Shown here piece by piece: positions 16,214-25,608 of a stretch of 64,000 nt of DNA. The notes beneath the pieces were generated by a model. The model was not told the origin of the DNA and did not search any database. It saw only the letters and a list, made by a program, of their open reading frames with translations. Made by a program: the position numbers and the translations under genes. The DNA is taken from the NCBI GenBank assembly GCA_016297005.1, contig JAEDHK010000001.1, forward strand, positions 1 through 64,000. Direction: 5' to 3'. The DNA comes from Clostridia bacterium. GTDB taxonomy: Bacteria > Bacillota > Clostridia > Christensenellales > DTU072. The first letter of the stretch is position 1; each line of letters starts with the position of its first letter.

Positions 16214-17983
16214 ATGAAAAAATTTTCCGTATCCGGTTTAAAGACCAAAGTAAAAGACGGTTTTGTCGATTTAAAGACCTACTGGAATCACCCGAAAGAG
16301 GGTAATTATATTTCTAACAAAGAGTTATTTTTGCTCTGTATCGGCGGCTCGGGCAGTACGGGCGTCAGTAACATCCTCAGTTATATCAGCTTTGCGGCGT
16401 CCAGCTTTTTGGTGGGCGCGGTGTACGGGATATCTTTCCGTGATATCTTCGTCAAAGACTTGGTTGGACTGTTCTTTTTCTTCTTCTCTATTTTGACGAT
16501 GACGATCATCGACAACCTGGGTCGGCCGCCGAAGAAGACAATGCGCGTTATTCATATTATTTGCGCCGTGTGCGTGGCGCTCGGTATCGGGTGTCTGTTT
16601 ATTCCGGCGGCAAGAACGGAAAAGATTTTGCCCGCTTTCCCGCAGATTCTGGCGACAAGTTTCCTTTTTAACGTGTTTTCCGTCTATTATCACATATTTC
16701 TTTTCCGGAAGCTGGCAAAAAAATTCGGAAAATTTCGTACTTGGGTATTGGTCGGCAGTATTCCCACGATCGTTTGTGTCCTTCTGATGGGCTTTTTGCC
16801 GATCAAAGACCTGGACTACTCCACAAAATTATGGGTGGTCAATCTCCTGTTCTCGTTCTTTGGACTGTTCAGCAACTTCTATGGTCAGAAGGGGAGCATC
16901 ATGAATCTGATGACGCCCAGCACGCAGGAGCGTACCAGGATCAGAACGTGGGAAATGTTTGTTTCCGGCGCGGTAGGCGGTTTGTTTATGGTGCTGCTGC
17001 CTATTTTTGCCGATCTTGTCGGCGGTTTAAACAGTATAGAGACCTATCGGTACATCATTCCTGCCGGCGTTCTTCTTTGTATTCCGATGGTGCTCGTTCA
17101 GGTCTTCGGCCTTAAAGAACGCGTCATTATCGAGGAAGATCACAAACCCAGCGTCAGCATGAAAGAGGGCATGAAAGAAGTCCTCAAAAACAAATATTTT
17201 TGGATAACAAATATCAGCAATTGGATTAATAACATTCAGAGCGGCACTATATTGGTTCTTAACGTTATGGTCGTGTATTCTTTACGTCAGGACTATTTAC
17301 TCGGTATTCTGACGGCTGTTTCCGGGTGCTTTGCCACCGTAGGTTTGCCGTTCGTGCCCAGTGTACTCAAAAAATGGGGTAAAAGGAAGACCTATCTTGT
17401 CATGTCTTTCTTGCAACTGATTTCTTTCGGCGTGCAGATCCTCGGCGTATATACCAACAGTATTGTTCTCCTGTTCCTGGGTCTCGGCTCCATCAACTTC
17501 TTCAATATTTTCAGTTCTATGACCGGCGACCTGATGACCCCCGATATCTGGGACTATCAGCAGTACGTGTCCGGAGAAAGATTGGAGAGCAGTTCGGGCA
17601 TTTTCAGTATTCTCTTTAACCCGCTCAACAAGGTGCTTTGCCTGATCGTGCCCGCCGTATACGCCATGATCGGGTTTACGTCCGAGTGGAATATTCTGTA
17701 CTTTGACGATACTCGTAACCAAGTCTTTTTGTGGACCATCATACTGATGGTAGCGGCAAAAATACTTTCTGCCATTCCGTACATTTTCTACGATCTGTCC
17801 GAAGCCAAACACGCCCAGATCATAGAAGAATTGAAAGCCCGCGCCGCTCGTGCGTCGAGTCATGTTTTCGTACCGGCAGAACCTGTTCTTGAAACCGCGG
17901 CGATCAGCCCGCTGGCGCAGGCAAGCGAAGTCGAAGCAAATATCATAGATGAGGCCGCGGCGACGGAAGAAGAGCGGGAATAA
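16214..17983 (+). CDS. MFS transporter, GPH (glycoside-cation symporter)-like
   Basis: 589 aa with about 12 hydrophobic helices between residues 40 and 545, longer than the usual 450-500 aa because of a soluble N-terminal arm and an Ala/Glu-rich tail after residue 545. The pattern (N-terminal helix with GGSGSTGVSN, loop with MTPSTQERTRIRTWEM, and late TGDLMTPDIWDYQQY) resembles the GPH/MelB sugar symporter branch. A related carrier is encoded at 38362 with an equivalent VWDHFEW motif. The substrate is probably a sugar or glycoside, by inference. It sits directly behind the LRR lipoprotein gene with a GGGGGAA ribosome site. Confidence 0.8.
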   Translation: MKKFSVSGLKTKVKDGFVDLKTYWNHPKEGNYISNKELFLLCIGGSGSTGVSNILSYISFAASSFLVGAVYGISFRDIFVKDLVGLFFFFFSILTMTIIDNLGRPPKKTMRVIHIICAVCVALGIGCLFIPAARTEKILPAFPQILATSFLFNVFSVYYHIFLFRKLAKKFGKFRTWVLVGSIPTIVCVLLMGFLPIKDLDYSTKLWVVNLLFSFFGLFSNFYGQKGSIMNLMTPSTQERTRIRTWEMFVSGAVGGLFMVLLPIFADLVGGLNSIETYRYIIPAGVLLCIPMVLVQVFGLKERVIIEEDHKPSVSMKEGMKEVLKNKYFWITNISNWINNIQSGTILVLNVMVVYSLRQDYLLGILTAVSGCFATVGLPFVPSVLKKWGKRKTYLVMSFLQLISFGVQILGVYTNSIVLLFLGLGSINFFNIFSSMTGDLMTPDIWDYQQYVSGERLESSSGIFSILFNPLNKVLCLIVPAVYAMIGFTSEWNILYFDDTRNQVFLWTIILMVAAKILSAIPYIFYDLSEAKHAQIIEELKARAARASSHVFVPAEPVLETAAISPLAQASEVEANIIDEAAATEEERE

Positions 17984-18064
17984 CAGAGTAAGGGAAGAAG
18001 CCTTTTATATAGAAAGTCTTCTTCGGACAAATATTAATTACAATTATTTTTATGAGGTGGAATA

Positions 18065-19855
18065 ATGCAAATTACGCAAGATATCCGATACGTCGGAGTT
18101 AATGATCGCAAGATCGATCTGTTTGAAGGACAATACGTGGTGCCGAATGGTATGGCGTATAATTCTTACGTTATTTTGGACGATAAGATCGCCGTAATGG
18201 ATACGGTAGACGCTTCTTTCACGCACGAGTGGCTCGATAACGTGCAAAAGGCCCTCGGCAGACGTAAGCCGGACTATCTCGTCGTCCAACATATGGAGCC
18301 GGACCACTCGGCGAACATCGTTAATTTTCTTAACGCGTTCCCGTCGGCCGTGGTCGTGTCTTCGATTAAAGCCTTTACGATGATGCAGAACTTTTTTGGG
18401 AAAGATTTTTCCGATCGTCGCATCGTAGTGGGCGAAGGGGACACGCTCTCTCTCGGCAAACACACGCTTAACTTTATTACCGCGCCCATGGTGCATTGGC
18501 CGGAAGTCATCATGACCTATGACAGTACGGATAAGGTGCTGTTCTCCGCCGATGGCTTCGGTAAGTTCGGTGCGACCGACGCGGACGAAGACTGGGCGTG
18601 CGAAGCGCGCAGATATTATTTCGGTATTGTCGGAAAGTACGGCGCGCAGGTACAAGCGGTGTTGAAGAAAGCGGCCAAACTGGACGTTGAAAAAATCTGT
18701 CCTTTGCATGGACCCGTTCTGACCGAGAACCTGCCCTATTATCTCAATCTGTATAGTATCTGGTCGTCCTACGGCGTCGAAACGGACGGCATTTGCATTT
18801 GCTATACTTCCGTTTACGGGCATACCAAGGCGGCGGCGGAGCTATTTGCCGAAAAAGTCAAAGCAAAAGGCTGTCCCAAAGTCGCGCTTAACGACCTCGC
18901 GCGGTGCGACATGGCCGAGGCGGTGGAAGACGCTTTCCGGTACGGCAAGATTGTGCTTGCTACCACTACATACAACGCCGATATCTTCCCGTTCATGAAA
19001 GAATTCATTCTGCACCTGACCGAACGTAACTTCCAGAACAAGACGGTCGGGTTTATAGAAAACGGAAGTTGGGCGCCCATGGCGATCAAGACCATGCAAA
19101 ACATGCTTTCCGCGAGTAAGAATATTACCTATTGCGAAAATGCCGTGCATATTAAGTCCGCAATGTCGGAAGAAAACAAAAACGAGATTGAAAAACTGGC
19201 GGAAGAACTTTGTAAAGACTATCTTGCCCGTCAGGACAGCACCGCCAATAAAAACGATCTCAAAGCGCTCTTCAATATCGGTTACGGGCTTTACGTCGTT
19301 ACCAGTAACGACGGGAATAAGGATAACGGCCTGATCGTAAATACCGTTACGCAAGTGACCAATACGCCCAACCGCGTAGCCGTCACTATCAATAAGCAGA
19401 ACTATTCTCATCACGTCATTAAACAGTCCGGCATTATGAACGTCAACTGTCTGTCCGTCGACGCGCCTTTCTCTGTCTTCGAGAGTTTCGGTTTCCGAAG
19501 CGGCAGAACGGTAGATAAGTTTGAGGGAACCGAAGTATTACGCTCCGATAACGGTCTTGTCTTCCTGCCCCGTTATATTAACTCCGTTATGTCTCTTAAA
19601 GTGGAGTCTTACGTTGATCTCGGTACGCACGGAATGTTTATTTGCTCGGTAACCGAGGCGCGCGTTATCAGTAAACTTGAAACTATGACGTATACCTATT
19701 ATCAGAACAACGTCAAACCCAAACCGCAAACGGAAGGAAAAAAAGGGTACGTCTGTAAGATCTGTGGCTACGTGTATGAAGGAGACGCTTTGCCGGATGA
19801 CTTCATCTGTCCGTTATGTAAACACGGCGCAAGTGACTTTGAGCCGATAAAATAA
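18065..19855 (+). CDS. Multidomain flavodiiron protein with flavin-reductase and rubredoxin domains
   Basis: 596 aa. It reduces O2 to water (or NO to N2O) at a di-iron site in the cytosol. Domain order: metallo-beta-lactamase-like di-iron domain (1-250) with intact ligands in HMEPDH, MVHWP, SADGFG and CPLHGP; flavodoxin domain (about 255-395; SVYGHTKAAA phosphate loop); flavin-reductase-like domain (about 410-560); C-terminal rubredoxin (about 562-596) with YVCKICGYVY and ICPLC. The built-in FMN reductase and rubredoxin suggest electron flow from NAD(P)H within one chain, an arrangement known in clostridial flavodiiron proteins. A GAGGTGG site precedes the ATG. A stand-alone rubredoxin follows after 23 bases. 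Confidence 0.93.
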   Translation: MQITQDIRYVGVNDRKIDLFEGQYVVPNGMAYNSYVILDDKIAVMDTVDASFTHEWLDNVQKALGRRKPDYLVVQHMEPDHSANIVNFLNAFPSAVVVSSIKAFTMMQNFFGKDFSDRRIVVGEGDTLSLGKHTLNFITAPMVHWPEVIMTYDSTDKVLFSADGFGKFGATDADEDWACEARRYYFGIVGKYGAQVQAVLKKAAKLDVEKICPLHGPVLTENLPYYLNLYSIWSSYGVETDGICICYTSVYGHTKAAAELFAEKVKAKGCPKVALNDLARCDMAEAVEDAFRYGKIVLATTTYNADIFPFMKEFILHLTERNFQNKTVGFIENGSWAPMAIKTMQNMLSASKNITYCENAVHIKSAMSEENKNEIEKLAEELCKDYLARQDSTANKNDLKALFNIGYGLYVVTSNDGNKDNGLIVNTVTQVTNTPNRVAVTINKQNYSHHVIKQSGIMNVNCLSVDAPFSVFESFGFRSGRTVDKFEGTEVLRSDNGLVFLPRYINSVMSLKVESYVDLGTHGMFICSVTEARVISKLETMTYTYYQNNVKPKPQTEGKKGYVCKICGYVYEGDALPDDFICPLCKHGASDFEPIK

Positions 19856-19878
19856 ATAAAAAAGGAGAATGAGTTAGT

Positions 19879-20037
19879 ATGAAGAAGTACGTATGCGATA
19901 TTTGCGGTTATACTTATGACGAAGCATTGGGCGATCCGGATAACGGCATTGCTCCCGGCACTAAGTTCGAGGACTTGCCGGATGATTTCGTTTGCCCCCT
20001 TTGCGGCGTAGGAAAAGATTCTTTTTCCGAAGAATAA
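19879..20037 (+). CDS. Rubredoxin
   Basis: 52 aa one-iron electron carrier: MKKYVCDICGYTYD near the start and FVCPLCGVGKDSF near the end give the four Cys ligands (CxxC twice), with the usual GDPDNGIAPGTKFEDLPDDF loop between. An AAAGGAG site lies 12 bases before the ATG. It should donate electrons to the flavodiiron protein encoded just upstream, or to the desulfoferrodoxin-like chemistry used by anaerobes. Followed by the hairpin at 20072. Confidence 0.95.
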   Translation: MKKYVCDICGYTYDEALGDPDNGIAPGTKFEDLPDDFVCPLCGVGKDSFSEE

Positions 20038-20071
20038 GAAAGACGAGAATAACTGAATTAGCAAAATGAAA

Positions 20072-20110
20072 GCGGGAAAGATCCTTTTGTCAAAAAAGGA
20101 TCTTTCCCGC
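20072..20110 (+). terminator. Strong hairpin after rubredoxin
   Basis: A perfect 17-bp stem (20072-20088 with 20094-20110) with a 5-base loop lies 35 bases after the rubredoxin stop. There is no T run after the stem, but four T/A pairs close to the loop; it is either an intrinsic terminator of weak type or an mRNA 3' end stabiliser. Confidence 0.6.
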
Positions 20111-20185
20111 AACTCATATTCGGCAGAAGTTTGACTTTTTTTGGGAATTATGCTAAAATCTACGAAGAAAATCAGGAGGCTGAAA

Positions 20186-20458
20186 ATGAAAAAAGCCATT
20201 GTTTCCGTTATCGGTACCGATAAAAAAGGTATCATCGCCAGAGTCAGCGGTTTGTTGTTCGAGCTGGGTATCAACGTCGAGGACATTTCGCAGACCATTA
20301 TGCAACAATACTTTACCATGATCATGCTCGTTGATCTGTCCGAAGCCAAAAAGGAATTCGGCTCGGTGTGCGAGGACTTAGACGCGCTCGGAAAAGAGAT
20401 CGGCGTCGATATTCGTATGCAGAGCGAGCAGATCTTTACCGCAATGCACAGGATCTAA
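20186..20458 (+). CDS. ACT-domain protein, UPF0237 family
   Basis: 90 aa from the ATG at 20186, chosen for the AGGAGG site at 20174-20179. A single ACT domain fills the protein: AIVSVIGTDKKGIIARVS, then the glycine-rich turn and VEDISQTIM. ACT domains bind amino acids or other small ligands. The gene is nearly always next to a UPF0210 gene, as here (12 bases), so it probably regulates that partner. Ligand unknown. Confidence 0.92.
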   Translation: MKKAIVSVIGTDKKGIIARVSGLLFELGINVEDISQTIMQQYFTMIMLVDLSEAKKEFGSVCEDLDALGKEIGVDIRMQSEQIFTAMHRI

Positions 20459-20470
20459 GGCGAGGCCGAT

Positions 20471-21823
20471 ATGATTCAGATCAACGAAGTAATAGAAACG
20501 AACAAAATGGTCTCGTCCGAGCACCTCGACGTGCGGACGGTAACGATGGGTATTTCTCTTCTCGACTGTATTGCCGACGACGTAGATACCCTTTGCGCGC
20601 GCATCCATGACAAGATCATTTCTAAGGCGAAAGATCTCGTACCCGTCTGTAACCGGATCGCGGCGGAGATCGGTATACCCATTGTCAATAAGCGTATCAG
20701 CGTGACTCCGGTCAGCTTGCTTACGGCAAGAACCGGCGGCGCCGTCAAAGTGGCCGAGACGTTGGATAAGTGCGCCGACGAGATAGGAGTGGACTTCGTC
20801 GGAGGGTATTCCGCTTTGGTGCAAAAGGGGATGACCGAGTACGAAAAAGAATTCCTTCTGACCATTCCCGAAGCGCTTACCAAGACCAATAAAGTTTGTT
20901 CTTCCATCAACGTAGGAAGTACCAAGGCCGGCATCAACATGGACGCCGTCGCTCTGATGGGTAAGATCATCAAGCAAACTGCGGAAATGACGAAAGACCA
21001 AGACAGTATCGGTTGTGCCAAATTGGTTGTTTTTGCAAACGCCGTAGACGATAACCCCTTTATGGCGGGCGCATTCCACGGCGTAGGCGAAGCGGATTGC
21101 GTCATTAACGTCGGCGTCAGCGGCCCCGGCGTAGTGGAAACAGCTCTCAAACAAGTCAAAGGTAAAGACCTGACCGTGGTGGCGGAAACCGTGAAGAAAG
21201 TAGCTTATAAAATCACGCGAGTAGGTCAACTTGTCGCGCAGGAAGCAAGCAGGAGACTGAATGCCAATTTCGGCATCATCGACCTCAGCCTGGCTCCCAC
21301 TCCGGTCAAAGGGGACAGCGTCGCCAGAATTCTGGAAGAGATCGGTGTGGACGTTGTGGGCGGCTACGGCACGACAGCATGTCTTGCCCTGCTCAATGAC
21401 GCCGTTAAGAAAGGCGGAATTATGGCCTCATCCCACGTGGGCGGTCTGTCCGGTGCTTTTATCCCCGTCAGCGAAGATATCGGTATGATCGAATCAGCGG
21501 CGAAGGGTATTCTGAAACTGGAAAAATTGGAAGCAATGACGGCAATTTGCAGCGTAGGCCTGGACATGATTGCCATCCCCGGCGACACCTCGGCCGACGT
21601 CATTTCCGCTATGATCGCCGACGAATGCGCTATCGGCGTTATCAATAACAAGACGACCGCCGTTCGCGTTATCCCCGTATGCGGAAAGAAAGAAGGCGAC
21701 GTCGCCACCTTCGGCGGACTGCTTGGAGAAGCGCCCATCATGCCCGTCAACAACGTCTCTCCCACACGATTTATTTCTCGCGGCGGAAGAATTCCCGCGC
21801 CTGTGTGGGCTAATAAAAACTGA
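20471..21823 (+). CDS. UPF0210 (DUF711) family protein
   Basis: 450 aa, the normal family length, with the family N terminus (IETNKMVSSEHLDVRTVTMGISL, given in part) and Gly-rich blocks such as VGVSGPGVVETAL and LGEAPIMPV. Structures of the family resemble glycyl-radical-like barrels but activity is not established. Forms a two-gene operon with the ACT-domain protein. The stop codon lies inside the stem of the terminator that follows. Confidence 0.9.
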   Translation: MIQINEVIETNKMVSSEHLDVRTVTMGISLLDCIADDVDTLCARIHDKIISKAKDLVPVCNRIAAEIGIPIVNKRISVTPVSLLTARTGGAVKVAETLDKCADEIGVDFVGGYSALVQKGMTEYEKEFLLTIPEALTKTNKVCSSINVGSTKAGINMDAVALMGKIIKQTAEMTKDQDSIGCAKLVVFANAVDDNPFMAGAFHGVGEADCVINVGVSGPGVVETALKQVKGKDLTVVAETVKKVAYKITRVGQLVAQEASRRLNANFGIIDLSLAPTPVKGDSVARILEEIGVDVVGGYGTTACLALLNDAVKKGGIMASSHVGGLSGAFIPVSEDIGMIESAAKGILKLEKLEAMTAICSVGLDMIAIPGDTSADVISAMIADECAIGVINNKTTAVRVIPVCGKKEGDVATFGGLLGEAPIMPVNNVSPTRFISRGGRIPAPVWANKN

Positions 21824-21850
21824 AAGAAAGCATTTTTTCTTTCAGTTTTT
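21815..21850 (+). terminator. Terminator overlapping the UPF0210 stop codon
   Basis: A 15-bp perfect stem (21815-21829 with 21836-21850) whose 3' arm ends in five T. The TGA stop (21821-21823) lies in the 5' arm. From here to kdpE at 22018 (167 bases) I see no gene. Confidence 0.8.
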
Positions 21851-22017
21851 ATATTGAAATCCTTTTGCGTTATAACAAGGGAAGATATTTTTCGTGATCA
21901 GACTGCTATCGGAAGACGCAACGCGTGACGCCGACGGCAGTTTTTTTTCAGGGAACGCGATTGTCGTATATAGGCCGGGATCAAGGATTCTTGATAATAA
22001 ACGGGCATCAGGTAATA

Positions 22018-22737
22018 TCAAAGTTCTTGCAACGGCTCCTCAACCTTCATCATACGGTATCCAACGCCGATATGGGTTTGAATATACTGCGGCGAGTTGG
22101 GATTCGCTTCCAACTTTTTGCGAAGCGTCGCCATAAAAACACGGAGCGAAGCGATATCGCTTTCCAGGCTGCTTCCCTTGATTTTCTGTGTAATATAGGT
22201 ATGCGTCAGGACTTTGCCGATGTTATGTGCAAGCAAACACAACAGCTTATATTCAATGGGAGTCAGGTGAAGTTCTTCTCCGCCCATATATGCGCATCCG
22301 GCAGCATAGTCTATGCGAAGCGTCCCGTTCGTGAATACAGATTCATCGGTTTTATTCTCGTTTTGCATAATAGCAAGCCGTCTTTGCGTTACGCGCAATC
22401 TCGCCAGCAGTTCTTCGACAGAAAAGGGCTTTGTCAGATAGTCGTCGGCTCCGGCGTCCAGCGCGTCGATTTTATCGGTGTCTTCACTTCGTGCGCTGAT
22501 AACGATGATAGGAACATTCGACCATGTTCTGATCTTTTTTATCACGTCGACTCCGTCCATATCCGGCAGTCCCAGATCCAGAAGAATAATGTCCGGGCTG
22601 TGCGACGTCGTTTGCATAATAGCAGAGCTGCCGTTCGACGCGGTAATATGTCGATATTCATGCATTTGCAAAGTCGTTGTAATCAGACTTTTTACGGAAG
22701 GGTCGTCTTCCACGACCAGAACCAAATACTTATTCAT
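22018..22737 (-). CDS. kdpE: Response regulator, KdpE type
   Basis: 239 aa OmpR/PhoB-type regulator. Receiver domain 1-120 with phospho-acceptor Asp in IILLDLGLPDMDG and the Lys in YLTKPFSVEELLARL; winged-helix DNA-binding domain 130-232 with THTYITQKI and the terminal YIQTHIGVGYRM. It starts inside the kdpD 3' end (8-base overlap), so kinase and regulator are coupled. There is no kdpFABC here; the likely target is the ktrB-ktrA pair upstream, whose promoter carries direct repeats typical of this regulator class. Confidence 0.92.
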   Translation of the reverse strand: MNKYLVLVVEDDPSVKSLITTTLQMHEYRHITASNGSSAIMQTTSHSPDIILLDLGLPDMDGVDVIKKIRTWSNVPIIVISARSEDTDKIDALDAGADDYLTKPFSVEELLARLRVTQRRLAIMQNENKTDESVFTNGTLRIDYAAGCAYMGGEELHLTPIEYKLLCLLAHNIGKVLTHTYITQKIKGSSLESDIASLRVFMATLRKKLEANPNSPQYIQTHIGVGYRMMKVEEPLQEL

Positions 22738-25438
22738 TTAAATGAGCCTCCTCGGCAGGGAGCGTGAAAGTAAAAACCGATCCCTGCGGCTGATTATCTT
22801 TTACTGTAAGCGTGCCGCCGTGAACCGTTATTATGGATTTGCACAGAGACAAACCGAGTCCCAGACTCCGGCGGCTGTCTGCGACCTTATTGGCTCCACT
22901 GTAAAACATATCGAATATATGCGGTTTAACGTCGTCCGGAATGCCCGGTCCGTTATCCGCAATATGGACAACGGCTTTGTCGCCCTCACGCTCTGTCAGG
23001 ATCGTGATGCTTGATCCTACCGGCGTGTATTTAATAGCGTTATCCACGATATTGATGACAACCTGGACGATCAGTTTCGCATCCATTCTTGCAAGAAGTA
23101 AATCATTCTTGTGTTCCACTGTAATATGGTGCTCCACGCTCTTACGGTTCACATGTCGTAGCGCTTCCGCTACCACATCCTCTACAAGCTCGGCGGTTAT
23201 GCGCAGGTTCATTCTGTCGTCTTCCAACCGTGTGACTGAAAGCAGGTTTTCGACAAGATTGATCAGCCACATAGAATCGTCGTAAATGTCGGTGTAGAGA
23301 CGATTCTTTGTCTCGCTATCCAAAACTTCTCCTTTATTCAGCAAATTGCTTGCGTTTCCGGAGATGGACGTCAGCGGCGTACGAAGGTCATGAGAAATCG
23401 CTCGGAGCAGATTGGCGCGAAGTTGTTCGTTTCGGGCATGGATTGCCGCTTCTTCTTTTTCTTTTGCATTCTTTTCGTTTTCCATAGCAAGCGCGCTTTC
23501 GCCGAGGATAGAAAGCATAACGCTGTTTTCAAAAGCGTCCAAAGGATCGTCGTCGATATCGATTCCTACCACTCCGTAAACATGATCGTTCACGCGAATG
23601 GAAAGGTATAAGCACTTTGCGCCGGTAAAGGTGTCGGTTGTAGCGCCTGCGTGTTTGTTGTTTTTGAGTACCCAATTAGCAACCGCGCCTTCATGATCGG
23701 AAGTCAGATCCTCGTCCATCGTTTTATCTGACGCATGAAAGACGCGCGGAGCTTTTAGTTTATTGTCCTGCACCGGATATATGATAATATTTCTGTCAAG
23801 CAGTTTGACCAGCTGGTTGGCGGTAACAGAAACGATATCGCCTTTGACTGCTTCACGTTGAAGCAGCTGGTTCGTATCAAAAAGAATCTTTGTCCGAAAA
23901 GCTGCTTGCGCTGCTTTTTTTGCGTGGTTTTTGAGTCTGATAGACAAAGAACTTGTAATCAATGCCGCAAGAAACATGACCAGAAAAGTAATCGGATACC
24001 CACTGTCATACGCCCGGAAGGTATACCTCGGCTCGGTAAACAGAAAATTAAAAATAAAGACGCTGACAACGGATGAGATCAGACTGTATATTCTGTTTTT
24101 GGTTACGACCGCATTGACAAGCACGCCAAGAATATAGACCGTAATAATATTGGCGTCGGAAAAGCCAAGGTGGTCGAAGATAACGCCGATCAGGCTTGCC
24201 GAAATCAGAATTCCGATACTTTTCAGGATGTCCGAAACTGAAAAAACCATACTGCTTCTTCGTGCCTTTTTGACAGTATGGTATGCCGATATCGGCGATG
24301 AGGCATCCGGATCCGGTATTATATGAATATCTAAACACGGAGCGACGGCAATTAATTTTTCCGTAAGCGTCGGTTTGCCGAACAGGTGCTTTCTGGTAAC
24401 GGCGCTTCTGCCGATAACAATTTTTGACACGCCGGATATTCTTGCAAACTCGGCAATCTGATACGGAACGTCGTCGCCGTATACCGTCTCTATCTTTGCG
24501 CCGAGCTGCTCTGCAAGTCTCATGTTAGCCCGAAGACGTTTCTTGTTTTCCTCACTCATCGCAGGAAAATCCGGGGTTTCCACAAACAAAGCCGTAAAAG
24601 CGCTGTGAAAAGCGTTTGCCATTCTTGCGGCGGTCCGTATGATCTTCGCATTGGATGGCGCGGATGACAGACAGACCAGAATGTGTTCGTCCGTATGATA
24701 GTCGCCGTTTTTCTTAATGCGAGTCTGTTCGGTAATACGATTTACCCGATCGGCACAACGGCGCAGGGCGATCTCTCTCAGGGCAGTCAGATTATCTATG
24801 GTAAAAAAGTTTTCAATCACTCGTTCGGACTGCACTTTTTTGTAGGATTTTTCTGTTTGCAGTCGATCGATCAGCTCCTGTGGTTCTATATCCACAAGCT
24901 CTACCTGATCGGCGTTATCAAATATAGAATCAGGAACACGTTCTATGGCCATCACGCCGGTAATGGAGGTCACACGGTCATTCAGACTTTCTATATGTTG
25001 CACGTTGACCGTGGTATAGACGTCAATGCCGGCATTCAGAAGCTCTTCTACGTCCTGATATCGTTTGGCATGTCGACGTCCATCCGCATTGGTATGCGCC
25101 AATTCGTCCACCAGGATCAGTTGCGGACGTCTTGCTATGGCGGCGTCTATATCAAATTCTTGAAACGCGACGGAGTTGCGCTCAACCGTTTCGGCGGGAA
25201 GACGCTCCAACCCATTCAGCAAAGCGGCTGTCTGCGGGCAGGCATGCGGTTCTATATAGCCGACAACAACGTCAATTCCTCGCTTTTTGGCGGCATGCGC
25301 GGCTTTCAGCATCGCATACGTTTTACCGACTCCGGCGGCATAACCGAAAAAGATTTTCAAGTGCCCTTTGTCGTTGCCTGTGTTCTCTTGTCGAATCGCT
25401 TGAAGCAGGTCGTCCGGGCCTTGTCTTTCGACTCCCAT
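22730..25438 (-). CDS. kdpD: Osmosensitive K+ channel sensor histidine kinase KdpD
   Basis: 902 aa, full KdpD layout: N-terminal KdpD domain with Walker A GYAAGVGKT (32-40) and the DELAHTN Walker B-like motif; Usp domain about 245-365 (known in related KdpD proteins to bind c-di-AMP); four membrane helices (DUF4118) about 400-500; GAF-like linker 520-650; HisKA with SHDLRTP near residue 680; HATPase with NGPGIPDD and GLGLSL. It senses low K+ or osmotic change at the membrane and phosphorylates KdpE. Own promoter at 25530; ATG follows GGAG. Genetic pairing with KtrAB is the notable point. Confidence 0.95.
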   Translation of the reverse strand: MGVERQGPDDLLQAIRQENTGNDKGHLKIFFGYAAGVGKTYAMLKAAHAAKKRGIDVVVGYIEPHACPQTAALLNGLERLPAETVERNSVAFQEFDIDAAIARRPQLILVDELAHTNADGRRHAKRYQDVEELLNAGIDVYTTVNVQHIESLNDRVTSITGVMAIERVPDSIFDNADQVELVDIEPQELIDRLQTEKSYKKVQSERVIENFFTIDNLTALREIALRRCADRVNRITEQTRIKKNGDYHTDEHILVCLSSAPSNAKIIRTAARMANAFHSAFTALFVETPDFPAMSEENKKRLRANMRLAEQLGAKIETVYGDDVPYQIAEFARISGVSKIVIGRSAVTRKHLFGKPTLTEKLIAVAPCLDIHIIPDPDASSPISAYHTVKKARRSSMVFSVSDILKSIGILISASLIGVIFDHLGFSDANIITVYILGVLVNAVVTKNRIYSLISSVVSVFIFNFLFTEPRYTFRAYDSGYPITFLVMFLAALITSSLSIRLKNHAKKAAQAAFRTKILFDTNQLLQREAVKGDIVSVTANQLVKLLDRNIIIYPVQDNKLKAPRVFHASDKTMDEDLTSDHEGAVANWVLKNNKHAGATTDTFTGAKCLYLSIRVNDHVYGVVGIDIDDDPLDAFENSVMLSILGESALAMENEKNAKEKEEAAIHARNEQLRANLLRAISHDLRTPLTSISGNASNLLNKGEVLDSETKNRLYTDIYDDSMWLINLVENLLSVTRLEDDRMNLRITAELVEDVVAEALRHVNRKSVEHHITVEHKNDLLLARMDAKLIVQVVINIVDNAIKYTPVGSSITILTEREGDKAVVHIADNGPGIPDDVKPHIFDMFYSGANKVADSRRSLGLGLSLCKSIITVHGGTLTVKDNQPQGSVFTFTLPAEEAHLNE

Positions 25439-25529
25439 ATCTATTGTCTCCGTTTTTTTCGCATGCTATTATACCTGACGTCGTTTAAATATAATGAAAT
25501 AAAAAGGTCATCGGTTGATATTCCGTAAA

Positions 25530-25558
25530 GATTATACCACGAATCCACTGTTACTTCA
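25530..25558 (-). promoter_or_regulatory. Promoter of kdpDE
   Basis: Minus strand TTGAAG (25553-25558), 17 bp, TATAAT (25530-25535). A second TATAAT occurs near 25472 closer to the start codon but lacks a good -35. This lets kdpDE be expressed separately from ktrB-ktrA. Confidence 0.65.
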
Positions 25559-25608
25559 ATGCAAACGGAGAAATATTCTTCGATCGGTTTCAGGAAGACC
25601 GCTTCCTG

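Noticed and set aside
21925..22767. 280-codon plus-strand open frame over kdpE
   Set aside because: Antisense to kdpE, whose receiver and winged-helix motifs are clear; no ribosome site.
24683..25528. 281-codon plus-strand open frame over the kdpD 5' part
   Set aside because: Antisense to the conserved KdpD domain with Walker A; also crosses the kdpD promoter region.
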